Of a stretch of DNA of 64,000 nucleotides, positions 1 through 9,300 are shown one piece after another (the stretch's first letter is position 1; the number at the start of each line of letters is the position of its first letter). The notes beneath the pieces were generated by a model. That model saw only the letters and a list, made by a program, of their open reading frames with translations, made no database searches and had not been told where the DNA came from. The position numbers and the translations under genes are program-made. This DNA comes from Flammeovirgaceae bacterium UBA6059. GTDB taxonomy: Bacteria > Bacteroidota > Bacteroidia > Cytophagales > Cyclobacteriaceae. Where the stretch lies: NCBI GenBank assembly GCA_002435755.1, contig DIYH01000035.1, positions 1 through 64,000 on the forward strand. Direction: 5' to 3'.

Positions 1-22
1 TCGTGCGTCGTACGACGCACGA
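1..22. repeat. 22-nt perfect palindrome
   Basis: The first 22 bases read identically on both strands (TCGTGCGTCGT and its reverse complement). It lies 46 nt past the stop codon of the DUF4469 gene. It could form a cruciform or an RNA hairpin that ends the minus-strand transcript, but no T-run follows on the part visible, so its role is open. The window edge hides its left context. Confidence 0.5.
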
Positions 23-68
23 CCTTTGCGACCATAGGCGCACGGTCCTTGCGTGCTCGGGTGATGAT

Positions 69-767
69 CTAGCTCACCGCCAACGTGGGCCCGAAGATGC
101 CCACCCTAAGTGTCTTGCCATCATGCCTCGAGTTACGTACCTCTAGACGGTAGTTGCCTGCTGCAAGTGCGGGTATCTTGAGGGTCAGGGTACGGGGCTC
201 ATTGGTACGCAACTGCTCACCGGCCGTTTCAGTACCATCTCCCTGGTTGATAAAAAATACGCCTTCCTCATCAAGGTTGCCATGGATCTTAAGCAACTGG
301 CCGGAGACCTCCACCACATCACCAGGGGTGAGCGTGCTGTTGCGGCTATCGCTTCCCCAGTCATAGACTGAGTCTACTACAGGCTGGTTTTTGCGGGCAT
401 CTACCTTTCGAAGGCTTACTTCATCCACGGCAGTGCTTACGGCTGGTTTCAGCTTTGCCCCCACCACCAGGGTGTGACGGTTAGCGTCATACCGGTCATC
501 TTCATTTTGAAATACCCCGCTGATATCGAAGCGGGTGCTCATGTAAGCATCACTGTAGGCTTCTCCGGCCCTGATATAGTCTGTGATGGCTTGCCAGTAA
601 GCGTCAATGACCGCCTTGACTTCAGTGGGCTTGAGTATAGAGCCGGGTCCGGTGACCTTGGCTACCAGCGCCTCCAGGTCATTGGTAGTGATGTCGACCG
701 GACGGGCCACCTGGTCATCAGGATCGTCTTTAGTGAGTTCATTGGGATAAAGCGCATAATTGAGCAT
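69..767 (-). CDS. DUF4469 / HU-IHF-like DNA-binding domain protein
   Basis: This 232-residue protein resembles the Bacteroidota family with an N-terminal HU/IHF-like DNA-binding fold and a C-terminal DUF4469 beta-sandwich. The N-terminal half has the family's features: a start like MLNYALYPNELT, a helix with an acidic G-E-A stretch near residue 68, a SGVF strand and the DANRHTL motif near residue 95. The C-terminal half (about 145-232) has the TPGDVVEVSGQLLKI strand, a GVFFI strand and the closing PALAAGNYRLEVR motif. No signal peptide is seen, so it is probably cytoplasmic. It is the last gene of the minus-strand cluster and is separated from the OmpH gene by a 336-nt gap with strong hairpins, so it may be transcribed on its own. 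The family's exact cellular role is not known; nucleoid binding is inferred from the fold. Confidence 0.75.
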   Translation of the reverse strand: MLNYALYPNELTKDDPDDQVARPVDITTNDLEALVAKVTGPGSILKPTEVKAVIDAYWQAITDYIRAGEAYSDAYMSTRFDISGVFQNEDDRYDANRHTLVVGAKLKPAVSTAVDEVSLRKVDARKNQPVVDSVYDWGSDSRNSTLTPGDVVEVSGQLLKIHGNLDEEGVFFINQGDGTETAGEQLRTNEPRTLTLKIPALAAGNYRLEVRNSRHDGKTLRVGIFGPTLAVS

Positions 768-954
768 GACAATAATGGTTTGAATGAAACAAAATAACTA
801 CGACTCTATTAGCAGCTTGAATACTCTCTTTATCAGAAAGTACATCGCAAAATATACCTGCTACCTACTTTGGAGGTGTATAGATTGATTGGACATGGGT
901 GGTGATTTCGTATTCGTCGTAAATGGTCCGTGGTAGCCAGGTCGCTAGCATAGT

Positions 955-1046
955 GGTGAGTGAAGACACTCACCCTGGCCGGGGAAAGACATCCGATATC
1001 TCCCTCCTTCGCTGAAGCTTTGGAGGATAAAAGATATCAGATGTCT
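955..1046. repeat. Paired intergenic hairpins, copy 1
   Basis: The gap between the DUF4469 and OmpH genes (768-1103) holds two hairpins in tandem. The first is GGTGAGTG-AAGA-CACTCACC at 955-974. The second pairs AGACATCCGATATC at 987-1000 with GATATCAGATGTCT at 1033-1046 (13 of 14 pairs), and its loop contains a smaller CTCC...GGAG stem. Both motifs recur at 1753-1930. Nothing else is seen in this gap. The second hairpin may end transcription of ompH. Confidence 0.6.
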
Positions 1047-1103
1047 AATCTGCAGATAAGGAAGACAAGGATGGAAACCTAGTCTTCCTCAAGAATGAAC
1101 CAG

Positions 1104-1655
1104 CTACTGATCCTTACGATAAGCAGCCAGTACCAGCTCGGTAATGTCACTTTCTTCTTCGGCGTAGAGTACCATCGGCGGTCCATTTTGTGCGCTGACG
1201 TCTGTATTGAGCACATGTGTATAACCATGCTCTTGAGCCACCTGGTCGATCGCCTCTTGTAGTGAGTTGAGGACTGGCTGTAGCAGTGCGCTATCCTGCT
1301 TCATTACTTCTTCTTCTGAGAGCTGCTTAAAGGCCTGGATGGACTGAGATAGATTCTGCAATTCGTTCAGTTTGTCTTCTTTGATAACAGTGTTCATCGC
1401 AGCTGAGTCTCTGATGTAAGCTTGCTGCTTTTGCTGAAACTCGGTCATCTTGGACTGTAGCGCGACGTTAAACTCATAGATGACGGTATCCAGCCTACCG
1501 CGCTGCTGACGGTACTCTGGCAGCTGAGATACGAGTTGATTGATACTTAGATAGCCGACCCTGGATGGAGCGGCTTCACGGCTGAGGTTAAAGCTTGATA
1601 CTACGGCTACAACTGCAATAGCCAGAGTGATCGTGACGATGGTTTTGCTTGACAT
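1104..1655 (-). CDS. OmpH/Skp family periplasmic chaperone-like protein
   Basis: This 183-residue protein has the layout of the OmpH/Skp family: an N-terminal hydrophobic signal or anchor (about residues 5-24), the opening strand RVGYLSINQLVSQLP (32-46), a long charged helical hairpin (about 50-130, rich in Q, E, K and L) and a short closing domain with the HGYTHVLNTD motif near residue 145. Skp-type proteins hold unfolded outer-membrane proteins in the periplasm. Skp itself is about 160 residues. It sits just downstream of genes for very large secreted proteins, and a link to their export is plausible but inferred only from position. The flanking gaps on both sides carry the same hairpin family, which may isolate it as a single transcript unit. 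Confidence 0.8.
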   Translation of the reverse strand: MSSKTIVTITLAIAVVAVVSSFNLSREAAPSRVGYLSINQLVSQLPEYRQQRGRLDTVIYEFNVALQSKMTEFQQKQQAYIRDSAAMNTVIKEDKLNELQNLSQSIQAFKQLSEEEVMKQDSALLQPVLNSLQEAIDQVAQEHGYTHVLNTDVSAQNGPPMVLYAEEESDITELVLAAYRKDQ

Positions 1656-1752
1656 GATCTATTGTTGTTTTGATAGTTTATTTTGTCAGATTGGAATTGC
1701 AATGACCATATAAGCACGCTTTGACGATGCTAAACAGCCACAAATAAAGTGG

Positions 1753-1930
1753 GTGAGGACACTCACTTGGGCCGAGTGAATATACTCGCCATAACGATCG
1801 GTACCAACATACTGGTCAGTGTGGACACTGACCATGGCGGTGGTATTGGCATAGTGGTCAGTGAGGACGCTGACCTGGGCCATGAGACTAGTAGAAGAGA
1901 CATCCGATATTTTGAAAATATCGGATGTCT
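1753..1930. repeat. Intergenic hairpin cluster, copy 2
   Basis: The gap between the ompH-like and LamG genes holds four dyads. Three are related short hairpins: GTGAG...CTCAC at about 1753-1765, TGGTCAGTG-TGGA-CACTGACCA at 1813-1834, and GGTCAG...CTGACC at 1856-1875. The fourth is a 16-bp perfect stem at 1898-1930 starting AGACATCCGATATTTT. The last is the same motif as the hairpin at 987-1046. It lies 20 nt past the stop codon of the LamG gene and is a likely terminator for it. Confidence 0.65.
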
Positions 1931-1950
1931 AAATTCGAAAACCGAACAAC

Positions 1951-3342
1951 TCATTTAACAATAATCCTTCTTGTCTCATTGAATTCTTTAGATCGAAGGT
2001 TGACCATATAGACACCAGAGCTTGCCGCACTGCACTGGCATGCGCCTAGCAGGTTATCTACCTGTAGGACATGTATACCATCTGCGAGCTGCCTATATGC
2101 TTCATAAAGTATCTGTCGCCCACTTAAGTCGTGGATCGACAGCAATACGTCAGAAGACTCCTCCAACTGGAATCTCAGTGATAGTGCCTGACCTCTCTCC
2201 AGCGGATTGGGGTACATGATCAGCGGGATCTTCTCAGTGATATCCTCCACTACCTCCTCTTCTGATTCTTTTTCTACTGCCAGAAGACGTGTGCTGGTGG
2301 TGGCAGTACCCCAGCAGGGGGAGGAAGGATCGTTGGGCATTTTATCCTTAGAGCACTCGTACATGGCCTGCATTTGATAAGGTGTCAAGGCCTTATCCCA
2401 TACAATGAAGTCATCAACCCCGTCAATAGACTTGTATCCGTCCTTTTGCCCACCAAACCCAAAACTTTCAAAACTCATGACAGTATTGTTTTTTAAGTCA
2501 TGATTGACCATTGGCTGCTTACCTAGTATATACATATTGCAAGAGAACTCCTCTATTGGATCGGTGGTAGTGGAAAAGCCCTCGGCTTTGCCTTTGCCGA
2601 CGAATACCCTTGTAACCCACTTGGTCTGTGTAATACCTAAGAAATACCACCCCGAACCTTTGTCCATTGCGGTTGGGCTCCAGTTGTAATAGGAATATCG
2701 TGTCCCATTCGCTTCCTTGAAGTCATCCGCATAATGACCAGTTTGTATGTCAACATAGCGAAGAAGATTCAGTGAGTCACCCTTGACAGTAAGCCCATAG
2801 AAATAACCATAGTCCGGGCTATAGCCTCTCAGAATCACTTTGATTTGGTCATGCAAGTGATCTTCATCTTTGTAGAACCAACCCGCTATACTGTACTCAT
2901 TAGTCTCTTGAAAAGGGTGTGCCTGCGTATCTTTGAGACCGAAAAGGTAGGCTCTCGTTTTATCATCAGCGAGTCGACTCAACACAACATTGGTGGTGTT
3001 AACTTGAGCTAACCTCAGAACATTGCTACCACCCAGTCTATCTGAAAACCCACCATCATCGCTAACTAAATGTAGAGTGCTCATTTTGAGGTCAAAATCT
3101 TGAGGGGCAATCTGGGCGCTAGACTCCTTGCTTCCAGGTAACCACTCAAGATCGAAGAATACTTTGGGCTCAGGTATGGTATAAGCCATGTTTTCATCAC
3201 CAATAAGGTGACCACCCTCCTCTGGAGTCGCGAGGTGAGGTATGGTCTGCTGACCGACTACCTTGTTGCTCACGATAAAGAGGATCATGAGCAACAAGAT
3301 CAATTCCTGACGCGACTTGCTGTTACTATGTCTAGTTACCAT
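1951..3342 (-). CDS. Secreted LamG-domain protein with T9SS C-terminal tail
   Basis: This 463-residue protein has an N-terminal signal peptide ending near V-V-G-Q-Q, a concanavalin A/LamG-like domain (about residues 75-345, with the SIAGWFYKDED strand and the closing VDDFIVWDKALTPYQMQAMY motif) and a type A T9SS sorting tail (about 375-463: PLIMYPNPLERGQ, IHDLSGRQIL, a final SGVYMVNLRS and RRIIVK). LamG domains bind glycans or proteins; T9SS tails send cargo through the outer membrane and are usually removed. The start overlaps the 3' end of the giant upstream gene by 11 nt, which supports co-transcription. A later ATG at 3288 would still leave a short signal sequence. The ligand is unknown. 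Confidence 0.8.
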   Translation of the reverse strand: MVTRHSNSKSRQELILLLMILFIVSNKVVGQQTIPHLATPEEGGHLIGDENMAYTIPEPKVFFDLEWLPGSKESSAQIAPQDFDLKMSTLHLVSDDGGFSDRLGGSNVLRLAQVNTTNVVLSRLADDKTRAYLFGLKDTQAHPFQETNEYSIAGWFYKDEDHLHDQIKVILRGYSPDYGYFYGLTVKGDSLNLLRYVDIQTGHYADDFKEANGTRYSYYNWSPTAMDKGSGWYFLGITQTKWVTRVFVGKGKAEGFSTTTDPIEEFSCNMYILGKQPMVNHDLKNNTVMSFESFGFGGQKDGYKSIDGVDDFIVWDKALTPYQMQAMYECSKDKMPNDPSSPCWGTATTSTRLLAVEKESEEEVVEDITEKIPLIMYPNPLERGQALSLRFQLEESSDVLLSIHDLSGRQILYEAYRQLADGIHVLQVDNLLGACQCSAASSGVYMVNLRSKEFNETRRIIVK

Positions 3343-6300
3343 TGTTCAATGCTGTTTTGATGATGTCCAAATACTCCTGCGTCAACTTGAGGTCATCGGT
3401 GATGAAATAGTCCACCCCCATCCCGATCTCATAGTCCATGTTCATACGCCAGTCATAGTTGGCACAGCCAAAGCCATACGTTTCGCATTGGTCCTTCAGC
3501 CAGGCCAGGTAGTAGTTGTTACAACCTGTCGGTATTAGGGGCGTGACGCCCAACCAGGACTTGTCCCTCTCTCGCGCAGTGATGTCCAGCATCTGGTTGA
3601 AGGCCTTGTTGACCGTAGCATCTGCGGTATTGTTTTTAAACTGCACCTCATAAGCCGGTACCGTCCACCCCTCGCGTATCTTCTCTTGTATGGCCAGGTA
3701 GTTGACCCACGGATAGGGATACTCCGGGTTCTGGTTATTTTCCGTATTGTAGTAGGGACTATAGATCAGCTGCTGCATAAAGGCTGCACCATAATCCTTC
3801 TCCAACCTCCAGGGTGATACGCTGGTACCTGATTTAAAGAGTAAGTTGTCCGTCATGCCATGCGTAAGCGCAAGGTCATACACCTCATAGGCCAGTGCAT
3901 TGGTCAATCCATGATCTATCGCAAGGAACACATCATTGGCTTTGGCCCAGATCAATGCATCCTCGAGGCTGTTGATAGTCACATCGCCACCAGCACCATC
4001 ATCGGCCAATTTACCATCCTTTGTTCTAAGTTTGGCATTTTCCAGGCCTATAGGCAAGCCATCCGGATTGCTATCAGGGGTGTTTGACCAAATGGTCTGG
4101 TCAGTGGACTGAAAAGCCTTTGTATTGGCGATAGTCTGATAGGGGTTTGTCGCACCAACGAATACACTGGCGTTGGCGGCAAGATTGTCACGGCCCGTAG
4201 TGGTGACATAGTCGATGAAGTTTTGATAAAAGACCTGGTCTATACCCTCGGTACCATAGTCGGTCTCCCGCATACCAAACCCGTCATGGGTCAATACCAA
4301 TACGGAATCATAAGTCATGTAAACATCTACTTCAGAAAAATCAGCCTTCAGCCGCTTGGCCTCTGCCAGCGATAGCGTATGATTTTCTGGTAGATGCTCC
4401 CAATAGCCTCTATGCGCACAAATGAGATAATCGTCAGGATAACTTTTTCTTTTCAGAATTTTTTCATTGGCTGAAGTAACGCTTGGTTTACGTACTATAG
4501 GCTTACTCGCCGTAATCAGGAATGGACCGTCGAGACCTGAGTAAGGAGTAAGCAATGATGTGCCGGAGCTAAGCGGTTGCGACAGGGTGACTCTGTAGAG
4601 TTTAAACTTGGTGTTCTTTGTAGTTCCACCCTCCCAATCTGTGGCTGTTGCCAATACCGGATTGCCATTGACCTCAATAGCTTCTGATACGATCCCTAAA
4701 GTACTCAATACCTCTTTTGTTGAGCTGGCAGCCATAAAGTATAATTCCTCAACAGACTCATTGGGACCTGTAGAGATACGTAATCGCCCTTTACCCTTAT
4801 TCCAGGCACGATTGCGGAGCGGTAAAAAGTATAGTCCCTCGCTCGCATTAACAGAGGAAACACGCATATAATCGCCGTACTCCGCACTTGGTCTAAGAAA
4901 ATCAATGACATAATTGACTCCATCTACTATAAGGTTTTGTACTGGTATCTGTCTGGTAAAACCCTCGTAGTTGTAGCCAATGGCTTTGAGTCCTCCTATG
5001 ACCTCACCTTGGTCATTTTTTGGCAGATTTCCTACATAATCATGGCCAGTACTGGTGGTGCTTAGTATGGCCGCATTATCCCAAGATGCTCCACGAGCAT
5101 TCATAAACTGACATTCACAGCCGACATTAAAAGGGGCATACAGTATGACCCCTTTGCCTGGATGAATGACCTTACCTGCTCCTGTGACGTATGAGGCCTG
5201 CTTGACATTTGAAATCAAGTCAGTGATCCAAGTTTGTTGTCCCGATTCCGATATGTCCTCTGTGCCCCCGGAGTGTTCATGGCCTATCGGTACGCCATTG
5301 TCACAGCTCCATTCATAGGCATACGGATTACCATATGGACTTTCTCCTATATTCGGGTTGATTGCATCACCTTCATAAGACCACCAGTAGCCCTTACCCA
5401 GGTTGGAATAGGTTTTCCAACAGAACTCACTATTAGGATGGGATGCGCAATAGCTCGTAGTGACTACACCCTCGACCCAAACACGCGTAGACCGGTCTAC
5501 ATATCCTCGGTAGGCATCAGACATGACCCATTGGTCAGTCTTCAACTCCCATTCTTCATGTTCATCATTCCACTGATAGCAGTTGTTCTCACTACTTCCT
5601 ACCAAGCATTGTACACATCGATTGATGCCATTGTCGTCAGGATCAGCAGCCGCTTTTCCTTCACAGTAGCAGTCTAAGAGATTCTGGTCTCTAGGAGTGG
5701 ATGCTATAGCACCATCTACCTGGTTAGGGGTATTGTCTCCATTTTGGACTGTATACGGGTATGCAGTCTCTACAATAACAACATCCAGACTAGTAGATCT
5801 ACCAATATTTTCTACAAAATACTTTACCTGCTGCATAGAAAAATCAGAATACACTTGATAGTAACTTAAACCAATGGCGTCAACAAGCTCTTTATCGATC
5901 ACTTTGGTACCCCAGCGACCATGTTCGGCAGATTCAAAAGCGACATTTGTGTAGTACTTCATGGCAGATTCCAAGTTGTTCCAGTGCAACATGACATAGA
6001 TATCAGTCCCATTTTCTTGGTTAAATTCATGGATGGCTTCCAAAGCCGCATTTATCAGGATCGACTGCCTGTCCCAGTTAATAGTTAGTAGTGAGTTACG
6101 GTCAGGATCTGTTTTACCTCCTCGTTGCTCAACCGTCAGATGATCCCAATTAAGTACGCGCTTCACTTCATCGAGATAAGAATATGATTTATTAGCCGGA
6201 TTTCCGGATTTGATGGTTTGCTTATCCGACCTCAAATAGCCTGCGATGCTATCCCTTATCACAATATTGCTCATCGTCTCATTGCCAACCTGCACATAAT

Positions 6301-9300
6301 CCGGTAGGGCCTTATCATACGAAAGTTGAAGCAATACCGCCTGAGTATAATCATGCATCAATTGCGCTAGATCATCCCAGGTCTTTGTGCCCAGAATGAT
6401 CTCATCGTAGGTTGACATCCAGGATCGGGGTATCATCTGCTGACTAGGATTGGCCCAAAAATCACTATACATAATATCAAGCAACACTTTGAAATTCTTG
6501 CTTTTTGCTCTTTTGATTTGTTCAGAAGTGTCTTCCAAAGTGTTAAATGGATATTCATCCCCGTTCTGGATCAAGTGGTCCTTGTATTTCCATTTATTAC
6601 TGCCATCATTATTAGCTGTAATAGTAGGATCACTAAATCTTGGTGTGTGCCATAAGTGAAGGCGGACGGTGTTGGCCTGCGTATTTTCTAATATGTCATA
6701 GGCCTCCTTGAGGTTAGTCTGGTCAGGAGCCAAAACTGGAGTATTTCCTCCAATACACACTTCCTGGGCGGAAAGCTCAGATAAGTCGGCACCAAGAAGG
6801 AAGACGCCTTCTCCCAGCCCCGGATTGACGCGATAATTCGCCACCATGAAGTTCTCGACATATTCTGTTGTGGATACTTCTAAATTTTTATTCGTAGCGA
6901 TTAAGAAAGAATTTTCTTTAACGTTGACCAAAAACCGCCTCCCCTTACGTAGGTCTAAGTAAAAGTCATACTTAGCTTTTTGCTCATCTGTGAAGTTAAA
7001 GGCCGATCGGACTGCAGCGTGATAACTAGTATAATCATCACCATATTGTACATTCCCATTGCCTGCAAAAGCACCGTCTGTCTCATCCCAGAATTTATCC
7101 AAATTGTAGATGGCCTTAATGTTCGTACGGGTACGATATCCCTGATAAGGGGTCCAGGCAGTCCAGGGCATACGCCACTGCCAGGCCTCAGGTGCTTCAG
7201 AGGGCAGATTACTATCTAATATACTGTTCCAACTAAGATCAAAGGGGTTGGCAAAAGTGATGGTTTTCACATCACCTGGGTCGATATCCAGCGGTATCGG
7301 GTGATTACGGTCATCATGATGCCTTATCCAATTAATCGGAAACCAGCTTTCTCTTGATTTGTCAAGTTCATAAGAGGTAATAAAATCGGCCACCTTCGTA
7401 TGATTATTGATGAACTCTTTTTGCTGATTGTACCAGTAGTACTCGTCCTGATAGTTGTTTTTCTTTGCAAACCTGTAGGCCATATCGGCTTGCTGACCAT
7501 CGGAGGCATCCGCAGGTTGGCTTTGTCTTGGTGCATCTACGTAGCTCCATTCGGAAAGTAATTTCTCTACGGTTGCAAATTTGTAAGTGTTGACCTCTTC
7601 GTCTGTCAAACCTAGCCACTCTTGCTGCTCAGGACTGATATCATAAAGGGCTATTTCGCCTTTGTCTTTTGTCTTTAGGTCGTTAGGCTTATTCTTATCA
7701 TAATCTAGCTCTACAACATGAACCATAGCTGCAATGTGGGTAGAAGGTGGAGCATTAGGATCTGTACTGTAAGAAACAAATAGCTCGTAAGATCCTTGCT
7801 TATCAAATGTATGCGTGAAAGTACGGCCACTACCACGCACTATAAGGTCTTCATTTTTGGACACGACGATGGACTCTTTTCCTTGAAAGCCTCTGAAAGC
7901 AACCGGACTTAGACTCCAGGTCAAATAGACATCCAGTGAATCGTTGGGTATCTTTCTCGACTGGATGCGCTGTGACTGGTACCATTCTGTACTCTGCTGC
8001 CAAAAAGTGATCGGGTCGGCATCATTGGCCAAAAAAGTGACCTTGTCACCTATGGTAAAGGTATACTCCTTTTGAAAATTGCCGTCTTCATAGCCATAAA
8101 GTGGGATCTGGTCGGGCCATGAGTAATTAAAGTCCCGTAAATACCAGAAGGCACCTTCACCGCCGTTACCATTTTCTTTAAGCGCCACCACATCCTGCAT
8201 ATCTGCATCGGGATCAAAGTTGACAATGGTAGAGGCGTCCGGAGAGGCCAAAAACCTCAACTGTATCTCCATGAGCTCCTTACCTGCGATCATGACGGGC
8301 TCACTTTCCGCAGTACGCCGGTAGTATGCTGTGATGGTATGGTACCCATGTCCCTGGATGTCAAACCTCTCCGTCCAGCGGCCCGTACTACTCGCAGAGC
8401 CCAAGGCCAGGGCGTTATCAGCTAGTCTTCGTTTAACAATGGTTAGCTTACCTAGTGCATCCTCATATTCATACTGCAAGATAAATTTGCCTAATTCCTC
8501 TGTCGTCAGGCCCTCCAATCCGGAGAGTGTATAGGGCACCTTTTTTTGAAATACTGCAGGCCACTGTGTACCGCTGATACTGCCGTAGAATCCCCGATCG
8601 GTAGCCAAAGGACTGGTGACATCTACCTTAAGGTCTATTTTGTCATCTGCACCATCGCCCCATCTAACGCTAATCATACCCGGGGCGGCATTATTCTCCG
8701 GAACCACTCCATCTTTTTCATAGGGATCGTATATTTTGTCCTGTGGCCATCCTGCGGAGGTAGCGGTCGTCCTGTACATGGTCTTATCCTCGATCTCGTA
8801 TCCCGCATAGGGATCTACCGCTGAGGCATCTCCTCCATCCTGTGCGGTTCTGTTTTGCTGATAGGCTGTCACCATATCATTGATCGCAGAACTACCCTCC
8901 TGCTCAGGTACATACTTCCAAACGTCACGCGTATCCCTGACAATCAATGCCGGTACATGGTCAGGGATAGGGTTACCGTCCTTATCAATGGTATTATAAT
9001 ATTGCCCATTGACGTAGAGAAACTCATCACCATCCAGTCCTAAGAGGTATTTGTCATTAACGTAAGATCCGCTGTAGTTCGGCTCGGTGCTACCTGACCA
9101 GTCACTCGGGCGCCACCAGGCATGCAATAGTTGCATATTGATCCCTTCCATCTGGCTATTGCGCTGTTTTTGGCTCAGCATGTTTGGCGCATCAGGCAAG
9201 GCTGAAGCCGAAACGTCTTTGGTCTTGCTCCATTGGCTGAGATTGGAATTGAAATCATGAGGTGCTACACTGGCATCCATCCGTCGCTGAAGTGTCCAAC

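Noticed and set aside
955..1930. CRISPR-like array
   Set aside because: The units are palindromic, unevenly spaced and differ in sequence; there are no uniform spacers and no cas genes.
1749..1958. Reading frames with VSVLTDHYA-like repeats
   Set aside because: They are translations of the hairpin cluster, on both strands, and not genes.
5234..5677. 147-codon plus-strand frame
   Set aside because: It lies wholly opposite the GH53 part of the giant gene, whose motifs are clear; a shadow frame.
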